A stretch of 64,000 nt of DNA, from positions 1-64,000 of the forward strand of contig VXQO01000048.1 in assembly GCA_009838975.1 (NCBI GenBank), in the 5' to 3' direction. The translations under genes and the position numbers were made by a program. How positions within the stretch are numbered: the first letter of the stretch is position 1; each line of letters begins with the position of its first letter. Source of the DNA: Gemmatimonadota bacterium (GTDB taxonomy: Bacteria > Gemmatimonadota > Gemmatimonadetes > Longimicrobiales > Gaopeijiaceae). The notes under the pieces were generated by a model. That model saw only the letters and a program-made list of their open reading frames with translations. It did no database searches and had not been told where the DNA came from. This document shows positions 21,373 to 29,941 of the stretch, in pieces.

Positions 21373-22119
21373 TTGGAAATGGTCAAGGTCGTTGCCGGCA
21401 ACTGGAAGATGCATCACGGACCCCTGCCGACCGCGGATTTCTTCGACCGGTTCCGGCCGGAGGTCGAGGAAGGGTCGGTGCGCATCGTCTTCTTTCCACC
21501 GGACATCTCACTGCGGTCGGCGCAGGAGCGCGCCCGGGTTCAGGCCGAATTTGGAGTCCAGAACATCCACTGGAGCCCATCCGGCGCGTTCACGGGCGAG
21601 ACCTCCGCCGAGATGGCGAGGGAAGCGGGGGCCTCCATGGTGCTCGTCGGACACTCGGAGCGGCGCCATGTGTTCGGAGAGACCGATGCGGATGTGGGCC
21701 GGAAGGTGCGCGCCGCAGCGCGTGCGGGACTCGTTCCGGTCGTCTGTGTTGGCGAGCTTCTGGAAGAGCGAAAGGCGGGGAAGCTGGATGCGGTGTTGCG
21801 TCGCCAGGTGGCGGCCTTTGCCGGATCCCTGGCCAACTGCCGCGACTACATGGTCGCCTACGAGCCGGTATGGGCAATCGGCACGGGCGAGACCGCCACT
21901 CCTGAAGACGCTTCCGCCGCCCACTCGATCGTCCGCTCCGCCCTGGGGGCACTGGGCCGATGTCCGGTGCTGTACGGCGGGAGCGTCAATCCGGCGAATG
22001 CCCGGGCGCTCCTGTCGGCGCCCGATGTCGATGGCGTACTCGTCGGCGGTGCCAGTCTGGACCCGGAGGTTTTCGCTCGAATCGTAGAGGCCGGAGGCGC
22101 TCTGGCGGGGGCGGTGTGA
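21373..22119 (+). CDS. tpiA: Triosephosphate isomerase
   Basis: VVAGNWKMHHGPL, QNIHWSPSGAFTGETSAEMAREAGASMVLVGHSERRHVFGETD, VAYEPVWAIGTGETATPEDASAAH, VLYGGSVNPANARALLSAPDVDGVLVGGASLDPEVF. Confidence 0.97.
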   Translation: MEMVKVVAGNWKMHHGPLPTADFFDRFRPEVEEGSVRIVFFPPDISLRSAQERARVQAEFGVQNIHWSPSGAFTGETSAEMAREAGASMVLVGHSERRHVFGETDADVGRKVRAAARAGLVPVVCVGELLEERKAGKLDAVLRRQVAAFAGSLANCRDYMVAYEPVWAIGTGETATPEDASAAHSIVRSALGALGRCPVLYGGSVNPANARALLSAPDVDGVLVGGASLDPEVFARIVEAGGALAGAV

Positions 22120-22200
22120 ACCGTCAGTCGTTGACACCGGACTGCACCCGGGACAGCTTCCGGGGCCAATGGGCTTTACCCAATACGATGCAGACGTGAC

Positions 22201-22644
22201 ATGTACGGATTCTTGTTGACACTTCTTGTTCTGGATGGAGTTTTCCTCGGGGTCGTCATCCTGCTCCAGGCGGGCAAGGGCGGGGGACTCGCTGCGATGG
22301 GCGGCGGCGCCGCGGCTACGGATGTCCTTGGGGGACGCCAGGCCACGACGCTGCTCACGCGCGCGACATGGATCGCGGGTACCGTTTTCATGGTCCTGTC
22401 GCTGGTTCTGGCCATCCTTTCCTCGCGTTCGACGGCCCCTGCCTCGGTGCTGGAGGGGATCGCCAACCCGGCCACGACGGCACCGCAGCCGGTCCTTCCC
22501 GAGGCGGCGCCGGCCCTCGAGCTGCTTCCTCCCGCGGGCGAGGAAGAGCCGCCGGGAGAGGTTGTCCCCCCGGGCGAGGAAGTACCTCCGGGTCCGAGTG
22601 GAACGCCCGAGACCAACGAGCCGTCGGACGCACCGCCGGGCTGA
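22201..22644 (+). CDS. secG: Preprotein translocase subunit SecG with long Glu/Pro-rich C-terminal tail
   Basis: LLTLLVLDGVFLGVVILLQAGKGGGLAAMGGGAAATDVLGGRQATTLLTRATWIAGTVFMVLSLVLAIL. Confidence 0.88.
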   Translation: MYGFLLTLLVLDGVFLGVVILLQAGKGGGLAAMGGGAAATDVLGGRQATTLLTRATWIAGTVFMVLSLVLAILSSRSTAPASVLEGIANPATTAPQPVLPEAAPALELLPPAGEEEPPGEVVPPGEEVPPGPSGTPETNEPSDAPPG

Positions 22645-22698
22645 CGGCTTCGTTGTGAGCGGCCGGCCTTGCGCGGCTTGTGCGGCGGTGCACCGGGC

Positions 22699-23667
22699 AT
22701 GAGCCGCGACGAAATCGAGGACCTTCTCTATCAGGGCTACCAGGGGCGCCGCCTGGAGGAGGGCGTCCGTCGATCCGGTTTTCTCCAGTGGCCGGAGCAC
22801 GCCGTCGGCATCGACACGAGGTCCATCGTCATCTCTCGCACGATGAAGCATGCGGTGGACGGCAGGGGAGACCTGTGTTGCCCCGGACCAATGTCACCCG
22901 GGCCCGCGCTCGCATTCGGAGCCACGCCGCTGGAGTTCCTGCGCCAACTGGCCCACCGGGGTACGAGTCCCGCGGCGGCCCGGGCGGGAGGATTGAGCTG
23001 GACCGACCTGCGAAGGGGACTGATCGGCTGGGACGGGCCGCCGGGAATGATGACGCAAGTGCTGGCCGGAGCCGCGCTGGCATTTGCGCAGCGCGGCGAA
23101 AACCGGGCAGCTCTGGTCTTCGAGAGCGAGAAGGCTCTGGATACCGGTGGCTGGCACGAAGGTTTGAATTTCGCCGCGGCCAGGCGTGTCCCGATCATCG
23201 TGGTGCTCGTCGCATCGGGTTCTGCCGGTGTCGGCCGCGTCCGCCAGATCGAGGAGGTGGCACGCGCGTACGGGATCAAGGCGGTGACCATTGACCAGGA
23301 TTCCCATGCCGGCATATTCGCGACCTTGCGCGGCGCCCGCCGGCGGGCCGCGCTCGGGGGAGGTCCGACGCTCGTCGCGCTGGAGGGCGCAACGGATGAC
23401 CGGTGGCAGTCGCACGAGGAATTCGCTTCCTGGGCGCTTACCGAGGGGCACGTCACCGAGGGGGAGCTGGAATCGATCCGGCGGGCGGCCGCTGCGGGCG
23501 TAGACCACGCGTTCGCCCGCATAGTGAAGGAACCGGGGCCCGAGCCCCACGACGCCCTGGCGGCCGTGCGGATCGGCAGCCCGCCCCTGCGGCCCTGGAC
23601 ACGCCTGAAGTCGCCACGGCCGGACGGGGTCGCCGAAGCGCCAATGGAGGGCCCAAGTGTCAACTGA
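22699..23667 (+). CDS. 2-oxoacid dehydrogenase E1 alpha-like protein with degenerate ThDP-binding motif
   Basis: E1-alpha-like core ENRAALVFESEKALDTGGWHEGLNFAAARRVPIIVVLVAS and C-terminal FASWALTEGHVTEGELESIRRAAAAGVDHAFA; located immediately before E1 beta. Confidence 0.7.
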   Translation: MSRDEIEDLLYQGYQGRRLEEGVRRSGFLQWPEHAVGIDTRSIVISRTMKHAVDGRGDLCCPGPMSPGPALAFGATPLEFLRQLAHRGTSPAAARAGGLSWTDLRRGLIGWDGPPGMMTQVLAGAALAFAQRGENRAALVFESEKALDTGGWHEGLNFAAARRVPIIVVLVASGSAGVGRVRQIEEVARAYGIKAVTIDQDSHAGIFATLRGARRRAALGGGPTLVALEGATDDRWQSHEEFASWALTEGHVTEGELESIRRAAAAGVDHAFARIVKEPGPEPHDALAAVRIGSPPLRPWTRLKSPRPDGVAEAPMEGPSVN

Positions 23668-24679
23668 TGCTCCGGTACACGTCACGCGAACGCGCTCGGG
23701 GAAGCCCGCTACGTTTTTGGAGGCCATTGCCGAAGCGCTGTGGGAAGAGATGGAGCGCGACGAACGGGTGTTTCTCATGGGCGAGGACATCGGGGCCTAC
23801 GGCGGTGCATTCAAGGTGACGCGCGGATTCATCGAACGCTTCGGGGCCTCGCGCGTGATCGACACGCCGATCTCCGAAGGGGGATTCACCGGGGCCGCTG
23901 CGGGCGCCGCCCACATGGGACTCAGGCCCGTTGTCGAAATGCAGTTCATGGACTTCATTTCGCCCGCGTACGACGTGCTTACCAACTACGTCGCCACATC
24001 GCTCTACCGGGGCGCCGGGCCTCTTCCGCTGGTGGTTCGGGGGCCCGTGGGAGGGGGGAACCGCGGCGGTCCCTTCCATTCACAGAATGTGGAGATGGCG
24101 TTCTTCCACACGCCGGGGTTGAAGATCGTCTATCCGTCCACCCCTGCCGACGCAAAGGGACTCCTCAAGAGCGCCATCCGGGATGACGACCCCGTGATCT
24201 TCGAGGAGCACAAGGGGCTGTACCGCGCACCCCATTGCCGCGAACTGCTCCCCCAGCAGGACCATGTGGTCCCGATCGGCAGGGCGCGGACCGCGCTGGA
24301 GGGGGAGGACCTGACGATCGTGACCTACGGCCTGATGGTCCACCGCAGCCTGGAAGCCGCTGCCGAGCTGGCCAGGGATCGGATCCGCGTCGAGGTAATC
24401 GACCTTCGGACCCTCCTGCCACTCGACGAAGAGACGATCGTGGCCTCGGTTCGGAAGACTGGCAAGCTCCTGATCGTGCACGAGGATACGCGCACCGGTG
24501 GAATCGCGGGCGAGATCGCCATGCGCGTCAACGAGCGTGCGTTCGAATGGCTCGACGGACCGATCCTTCGCGTGACGGCTATCGATTCGCCCGTTCCCTT
24601 CAGCGGCGAGCTGGAGGACTTTTTTCTCCCGTCGGTCGCCGATGTGGTGACCGCGGGACGTTATCTTTCCAGGTACTGA
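23657..24679 (+). CDS. 2-oxoacid dehydrogenase E1 component beta subunit (GTG start)
   Basis: FLMGEDIGAYGGAFKVTRGFIERFGASRVIDTPISEGGFTGAAAGAAHMGLRPVVEMQFMDFI, GGGNRGGPFHSQNVEMAFFHTPGLKIVYPSTPADAKGLLKSAIRDDDPVIFEEHK. Confidence 0.94.
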   Translation: MSTDAPVHVTRTRSGKPATFLEAIAEALWEEMERDERVFLMGEDIGAYGGAFKVTRGFIERFGASRVIDTPISEGGFTGAAAGAAHMGLRPVVEMQFMDFISPAYDVLTNYVATSLYRGAGPLPLVVRGPVGGGNRGGPFHSQNVEMAFFHTPGLKIVYPSTPADAKGLLKSAIRDDDPVIFEEHKGLYRAPHCRELLPQQDHVVPIGRARTALEGEDLTIVTYGLMVHRSLEAAAELARDRIRVEVIDLRTLLPLDEETIVASVRKTGKLLIVHEDTRTGGIAGEIAMRVNERAFEWLDGPILRVTAIDSPVPFSGELEDFFLPSVADVVTAGRYLSRY

Positions 24680-24801
24680 AGGTGGCCGCCGAGCCGCCGG
24701 ATTGAACCAGAGCACCAGGAACCACAATGCGGTGCTCGCCGGACCCGCCGGAGGTTCTGCGGCGGGCACATCCGGCGAGGCAACAGAGAGTGAGACCCGC
24801 C

Positions 24802-26274
24802 GTGTCGCGAATCGAAGTTCCGATGCCCCAGATGGGTGAGTCCATCGCGGAGGGCACGGTTTCCAAATGGCTCAAGGCTCCTGGAGACGCCGTCGACCGC
24901 GACGAGCCGATCCTCGAGATATCGACCGACAAGGTCGACGCGGAGATCCCGTCGCCATCAGCGGGAGTCCTGGCCGAGATCCTCGTTCCCGAGGGGGAAA
25001 CGGTCGAGGTGGGCACGGTGGTGGCATACATCGAAGAGGGAGCGGGCGCCGGTGCCGCCCCAGGCGCGGACGGAAAGTCCTCGAGGTCCGGCGGCGAGCG
25101 AGCGATGGCGTCTCCCCCGCTCGATACGCCTCCCGAGCCGCCACCGTCGGCCGAGCCCGTCGCGCACCGCGCTTCTGCCGACGAGGCACCCGCGGATCCG
25201 GAGTGTACGGCCACCAGCGAGGAGCGCCTGCGCACGCGCTCCACACCTGTAGTACGACGCATCGCACAGGAAGCCGGCGTGGACATCGCCCGCGTTCCCG
25301 GAACGGGGCACCAGGGCCGCGTGACGAAACAGGACATCCTGTCTTTCATCGAGAGCGAAATGGCCGAGCGTGCCGCCGCGGCCGTGGCAGCACCGCAACC
25401 GGCCGCCCCCGCAGTCGCTCCCCCCGCTCGAGTGGCAGCCGCGGCGGCATCCGCTCCCGCCCCCGTGGCGCCTCCTGCGGCGCCGTCCCGCGTCCCCGCC
25501 ACCACCGCGCCCAGCGACCTGTGGACCCGCTTCCACAGAGAGGTGGAGCATCCGAGCTTCCCGGTGCGCGACGGCGACCGGGTCGAGACCATGGACAAGG
25601 TGCGGCGCCTCACCGCCGAGCACATGGTGCTGGCGAAGCGGATTTCGTCCCACGTCCATTCCGTGATCGAGATCGACTTTTCGGCGGTGGACCGCATCCG
25701 GCGCGAGAAAAAGGCCAGGTGGGCCGAACGTGGAGCGCGCGTGTCCTATACAGCCTTCGTGGCCTGGGCGTGTTCCCGGATTCTCAGGGACTTTCCGACC
25801 GTCAACGGTGTCATTTCCGGCAAGAACATCATCTACCGGGGGTCCGTGAACATCGGGATGGCGGTGGACCTAAACCCGGGGCTCATAGTCCCGGTCATCC
25901 ACGATGCCGACGATCTGAGTCTGGTGGGTACCGCGAGGCGGATCGTCGACCTGGCCACACGAGCCAAGTCCCGGGATCTGGCACCGAGCGAGATTCAGGG
26001 CGCGACCTTCACCATCACGAACCCGGGGGTGCTGGGGACCATGGTGGGAATGCCCATTATCCCCAAGGGGACCTCGGCCATCCTCGGGACGGGTTCGATC
26101 GACAAGCGCGTGGTAGTGATCACCGACGAGGCGACGGGACAGGACTCCATCGTCATTCGCAAACGGTCGTTCTTCTCGCTTGGGTACGACCACAGGCTGG
26201 TGGACGGCGCCGACTCGGCCCGCTTCCTGTCGCAGCTCAAGGAGTTGTTGCAGGACTTCCCCGAGGACGCCTGA
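24802..26274 (+). CDS. 2-oxoacid dehydrogenase E2 (dihydrolipoamide acyltransferase), one lipoyl domain, GTG start likely
   Basis: Lipoyl domain IEVPMPQMGESIAEGTVSKWLKAPGDAVDRDEPILEISTDKVDAEIPSP; PSBD-like STPVVRRIAQEAGVDIARVPGTGHQGRVTKQDI; Ala/Pro linker; catalytic GYDHRLVDGADSARFL. Confidence 0.95.
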   Translation: MSRIEVPMPQMGESIAEGTVSKWLKAPGDAVDRDEPILEISTDKVDAEIPSPSAGVLAEILVPEGETVEVGTVVAYIEEGAGAGAAPGADGKSSRSGGERAMASPPLDTPPEPPPSAEPVAHRASADEAPADPECTATSEERLRTRSTPVVRRIAQEAGVDIARVPGTGHQGRVTKQDILSFIESEMAERAAAAVAAPQPAAPAVAPPARVAAAAASAPAPVAPPAAPSRVPATTAPSDLWTRFHREVEHPSFPVRDGDRVETMDKVRRLTAEHMVLAKRISSHVHSVIEIDFSAVDRIRREKKARWAERGARVSYTAFVAWACSRILRDFPTVNGVISGKNIIYRGSVNIGMAVDLNPGLIVPVIHDADDLSLVGTARRIVDLATRAKSRDLAPSEIQGATFTITNPGVLGTMVGMPIIPKGTSAILGTGSIDKRVVVITDEATGQDSIVIRKRSFFSLGYDHRLVDGADSARFLSQLKELLQDFPEDA

Positions 26275-26295
26275 GCCGGGCAGGGGTTCACACCG

Positions 26296-26991
26296 TTGCC
26301 GGAGCCGTCCTGGGCTGAGCGCACTCTGGCGGTTCGCTACGCCGGCTGCGTCGCGTACCCGGAGGCGACGGACCTGCAGACAGATCTCGTCGAGCGGCGA
26401 AGGAGCGGGCAAATCACGGATACGCTCCTGCTCCTGGAGCACCCCCACGTCATCACCCTCGGATCGTCCGGTGACGACCGACATGTCCTGCTGACCAGAA
26501 GCGAACTCGCCGCGCGTGAAGTTGCCGTACACGAGGCTGGACGTGGGGGAGACGTGACCTACCACGGACCCGGACAGCTTGTCGGCTACCCGATCCTCGA
26601 CCTGAAGCCGGACAGGAAGGATCTCCACCTCTACCTGCGCTGCCTCGAGGAAGTCCTGCTGAGGGTTCTCGGGAGCTTTCACCTCTCCGGCAGCCGCGAC
26701 GACAGCGCAACGGGGGTCTGGGTGGGAGGTGCGAAGGTTGCCGCGATCGGCATCCGCGTGTCTTCGGGGTGGATCACCTCGCACGGTTTTGCGCTGAATG
26801 CGAACACCGATCTGACGTACTTCGACGCGATCGTGCCGTGCGGGCTGAGCGGCCGGCCGGTAACGAGCCTCAGCCGCCTGCTCGACAGGAATGTCACCGC
26901 ACAGGAGGCGGCACCGATGGTGGTCGATGCGATGAGGGGGGTGTTCGGTTACGGTTCCGTCGACGATTCCGGCGCGGCGAACTCGAAGTAG
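26296..26991 (+). CDS. lipB: Octanoyltransferase LipB
   Basis: LLLLEHPHVITLG, VHEAGRGGDVTYHGPGQLVGYPILDL, GVWVGGAKVAAIGIRVSSGWITSHGFALNANTDLTYFDAIVPCGLSGRPVTSL. Confidence 0.95.
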   Translation: MPEPSWAERTLAVRYAGCVAYPEATDLQTDLVERRRSGQITDTLLLLEHPHVITLGSSGDDRHVLLTRSELAAREVAVHEAGRGGDVTYHGPGQLVGYPILDLKPDRKDLHLYLRCLEEVLLRVLGSFHLSGSRDDSATGVWVGGAKVAAIGIRVSSGWITSHGFALNANTDLTYFDAIVPCGLSGRPVTSLSRLLDRNVTAQEAAPMVVDAMRGVFGYGSVDDSGAANSK

Positions 26992-27533
26992 TCCAGATAC
27001 CGGCCTGATTCACGCTCGCTCTCAAGCCACTCCACAAAGCCCGACGGGACCGGTACCGGGGTGTCCGAGAGTTCGCCGGCCGCCCTCTGTGCCAGGACGT
27101 TGACGTACTCGTTCCTGGGGTCTCCCGCGTGGCCCTTCACCCACTCCCAGGAGACGTCGTGGCGGGCCAGGGTACTGTCGAGTCGCCGCCACAGGTCGAC
27201 GTTCTCGATCGGGCCTCCCTTGCGCTTCCATCCCCGCTGCTTCCACCCGGGCATCCACTCCGATGCGCCCTTCACCAGGTATTGCGAATCGGATACGAAT
27301 CGTACGCGGCAGCGCTCACGCAGAACTCCGAGCGGGAGTATCGCGCTGACAAGGGCCATGCGGTTGTTGGTCGTCGAGGGGTCCGATGTCCAGACATCAC
27401 GCCGCTCCCAGACCCGGCCCGTCCAATGCTCGAGCAGCGCCGCAGCCCCTCCGGGCCGGTCACGTCCCTTGAACTGGTTTCCGAGGCACGATTCGTCCGC
27501 GTGGATGTGAACAAATGGCTGATTCCGCTCCAT
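26949..27533 (-). CDS. rnhA: RNase HI family protein with substitutions at catalytic positions
   Basis: HADESCLGNQFKGRDRPGGAAALLEHW, TTNNRMALVSAI, VRFVSDSQYLVKGASEWMPGWKQRGWKRKGGPIENVDLWRRLD, WEWVKGHAGDPRNEYVNVLAQRAA. 3' end overlaps lipB by 43 nt, convergently. Confidence 0.85.
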   Translation of the reverse strand: MERNQPFVHIHADESCLGNQFKGRDRPGGAAALLEHWTGRVWERRDVWTSDPSTTNNRMALVSAILPLGVLRERCRVRFVSDSQYLVKGASEWMPGWKQRGWKRKGGPIENVDLWRRLDSTLARHDVSWEWVKGHAGDPRNEYVNVLAQRAAGELSDTPVPVPSGFVEWLESERESGRYLDYFEFAAPESSTEP

Positions 27534-27603
27534 CTTCTCCTCGTCCCGACCGCGAATCGGTTGCTGGCTTCCCCGGAAGATACCGACTCCTTACATTCCC
27601 CGG

Positions 27604-28755
27604 ATGCGTATGCGCAACCCGGACAGAGAGACGGTCGCTCCAGCCTGCCTCCTCCTGGAAGACGGGCGGCGTTTCGAAGGGACTCAGGTGGGTGCCGGGG
27701 GTCCTGCGATCGGAGAGGTCGTATTCAACACGGCGATGACCGGCTACCAGGAGATCCTCACCGATCCTTCCTATGCCGGCCAACTGGTGACCATGACCTA
27801 TCCGCTCATCGGCAACTACGGCACGAACGCCGACGACATCGAGTCCGGCCGGCCCCAGGTGTCCGGCTTCATTGTGCGGGAGGCGGCGAGACGGCCCAGC
27901 TCGTGGAGGAGCCGCAGCACGCTGCAAAGCTATCTGTCGGAACACGGAGTGGTGGGGATCCGGGACGTGGACACGAGGGCGCTCACCCGACATATCCGCA
28001 GCAAGGGCGCCATGCGCGGCGGTATCGCCAGCGCCGACACGCCTGCGGACGAGTTGCTGTCGCGCATCCTGGCGCATCCGCGGATGGAGGGGTTGGAGCT
28101 GGCCTGCGGCGTCTCGACGGATACGAGCTACGTCGTAGGGGCCGCCAGCGACGACGAGACGTACCACGTCGCCGCCTTCGACTTCGGGGTGAAGTCGAGT
28201 TCTCCAAGACTCCTCTCCGAGCGGGGATGCCGGGTGACGGTACTGCCGGCGCAGGCCGGAACCGCCGATGTGCTGGCGCTGGAGCCCGACGGCCTCTTCG
28301 TTTCCAACGGTCCGGGAGATCCCGCGGCGGTCGAGCAGGCCGCGGAAACGATTCTGGAGGTGGCCGGCAGGGAGATCCCCGTCTTCGGAATCTGCCTCGG
28401 ACACCAGTTGATCGCACGTGCCTTCGGTGGCGAGACGTTCAAGCTCCCCTTCGGCCACCACGGAGCCAATCATCCGGTAATGAACCATGATCGGAGTACC
28501 GTGGAGATCACCTCGCAGAACCACGGATTCGCGGTGCGGCGCGGGGAGCGGCACACTGTGCCCGGCGCTCCGGACCTGAGAGTCACCCACAGCAACCTGT
28601 ACGACGACACCGTGGCAGGGATCGCCCACCGCGACCTGCCCGTGATTGCCGTCCAGTATCACCCGGAGGCCGCCCCGGGTCCGCACGACAGCACCTATCT
28701 CTTCGACGAGTTCATCGCCCTGATGGGGGCGCGTCGACGTGCCGCGGGTCGCTGA
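27604..28755 (+). CDS. carA: Carbamoyl-phosphate synthase small subunit
   Basis: GEVVFNTAMTGYQEILTDPSYAGQLVTMTYPLIGNYG, GVVGIRDVDTRALTRHIRSKGAMRG, GICLGHQLIARAFGGETFKLPFGHHGANHPV, VQYHPEAAPGPHDSTYLFDEF. Confidence 0.96.
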   Translation: MRMRNPDRETVAPACLLLEDGRRFEGTQVGAGGPAIGEVVFNTAMTGYQEILTDPSYAGQLVTMTYPLIGNYGTNADDIESGRPQVSGFIVREAARRPSSWRSRSTLQSYLSEHGVVGIRDVDTRALTRHIRSKGAMRGGIASADTPADELLSRILAHPRMEGLELACGVSTDTSYVVGAASDDETYHVAAFDFGVKSSSPRLLSERGCRVTVLPAQAGTADVLALEPDGLFVSNGPGDPAAVEQAAETILEVAGREIPVFGICLGHQLIARAFGGETFKLPFGHHGANHPVMNHDRSTVEITSQNHGFAVRRGERHTVPGAPDLRVTHSNLYDDTVAGIAHRDLPVIAVQYHPEAAPGPHDSTYLFDEFIALMGARRRAAGR

Positions 28756-28860
28756 CCCGAGCCCTCGATCCCCACGACAAACTTGACGCTGCGTGTTCGC
28801 CGCGATTACTTACTTTCCACACCGGAGCCCTGCCTCGACCGCAATCCCTAAGGGGGGACA

Positions 28861-29226
28861 ATGACGAAAGCCGACCTAGTCGAGCAGGTCGCGGACGCCA
28901 TCGGCCCGGGAGTCACCAAGCGGGACTGCGCGCTCGTCGTCGATGGGTTTCTCAACGCCGTCAAGCACGCTCTCGGGCGGGGGGAGAACATCGAGATCAG
29001 GGGCTTCGGCACGTTCAAGGTACGTCATCGCAAGGCACGCCTGGCCCGCAATCCCCGAACCGGGGAACCGGTAAGGGTGCCGGCGCGTTCCGCACCGGTC
29101 TTCAAGCCCTCGAAATACCTGCGGGCCCGGGTCGAACGTCTGAACGCGCAGGAGTCGGACGCCGAGGCATCCCCGCCACATGTCGGGTGGCCGCCCTCCG
29201 GTGGTCCGGGCTCCCCAGGCTACTGA
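28861..29226 (+). CDS. HU/IHF family DNA-binding protein
   Basis: MTKADLVEQVADAIGPGVTKRDCALVVDGFLNAVKHALGRGENIEIRGFGTFKVRHRKARLARNPRTGEPVRVPARSAPVFKPSKYLR. Confidence 0.95.
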   Translation: MTKADLVEQVADAIGPGVTKRDCALVVDGFLNAVKHALGRGENIEIRGFGTFKVRHRKARLARNPRTGEPVRVPARSAPVFKPSKYLRARVERLNAQESDAEASPPHVGWPPSGGPGSPGY

Positions 29227-29242
29227 CGTCCGGGGGGACCCG

Positions 29243-29488
29243 GTGGACGTAACCGTACTGCTCTTCGCCGCTCACCGGGACCTTGCCGGCGCGGACCGGA
29301 CCGTTGTGTCCCTGCCGGATCGCGCGACCGTTGCGGTGGTTCTCGCGGAGTTGCGGGGCAGGGGCGGGGGCTGGGCCGCGTTGCCCGAAAGGGCGGCCGT
29401 GGCCGTGAACCGCCGCTACGCGCACATGGAGACGGAGCTGGCCGAGGGGGACGAGGTCGCGTTGATCCCTCCCGTGGCGGGAGGATGA
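29243..29488 (+). CDS. moaD: Molybdopterin synthase small subunit MoaD (GTG start)
   Basis: VDVTVLLFAAHRDLAGADRTVVSLPDRATVAVVLAEL...EGDEVALIPPVAGG, ends in the diagnostic Gly-Gly. Confidence 0.88.
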   Translation: MDVTVLLFAAHRDLAGADRTVVSLPDRATVAVVLAELRGRGGGWAALPERAAVAVNRRYAHMETELAEGDEVALIPPVAGG

Positions 29489-29937
29489 CGATGATCTGGA
29501 GCGCGATCACGACCAGCCCGATCGACACCCGCGAGGTGCTTTCCCGGGTCGGGGCGGAGGAGGACGGGGCCGTCGCCCTGTTCCTCGGGATCGTCCGCAA
29601 CAGCAACGGGGGCCGTCCGGTAAGTGGAATGGAATACGAGGGTTACGCCGAGATGGCTCAAGAGCAGCTTGCGGAGATCACGGGGGAAGCCGCGGAGCGG
29701 GCTCAGACCGATCGGGTGGCCGCAGTTCACCGTCTTGGGGCCCTTGCGGTGGGAGACGTGAGTGTGGCGATCGCGGTGTCGACCCCGCACCGCGCTCAGG
29801 CCTTCGACGCTGCCAGGTATGTAATCGAGCAGATCAAGGTGCGGCTGCCGGTGTGGAAGCGGGAATACTATCTGGACAGGGACGCCGAATGGCTCGACGG
29901 CCAGGTGCCGGTGGCGCACGGCGGAAAGGTCGGGTAG
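29485..29937 (+). CDS. moaE: Molybdopterin synthase catalytic subunit MoaE
   Basis: GAVALFLGIVRNSNGGRPVSGMEYEGYAEMAQEQLAEI, AVHRLGALAVGDVSVAIAVSTPHRAQAFDAARYVIEQIKVRLPVWKREYY. Confidence 0.94.
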   Translation: MTMIWSAITTSPIDTREVLSRVGAEEDGAVALFLGIVRNSNGGRPVSGMEYEGYAEMAQEQLAEITGEAAERAQTDRVAAVHRLGALAVGDVSVAIAVSTPHRAQAFDAARYVIEQIKVRLPVWKREYYLDRDAEWLDGQVPVAHGGKVG

Positions 29938-29941
29938 CCGC

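Noticed and set aside
22131-22159. TTGACA box upstream of secG as promoter
   Set aside because: No acceptable -10 hexamer at 16-18 nt spacing; probably chance.
25370-25515. Ala/Pro-rich repetitive stretch in E2
   Set aside because: Normal flexible interdomain linker of E2 enzymes, not an independent repeat element.
28783-28812. TTGACG upstream of the HU gene as promoter
   Set aside because: Downstream hexamers (ttactt/tactta) are poor -10 matches; too weak to list.
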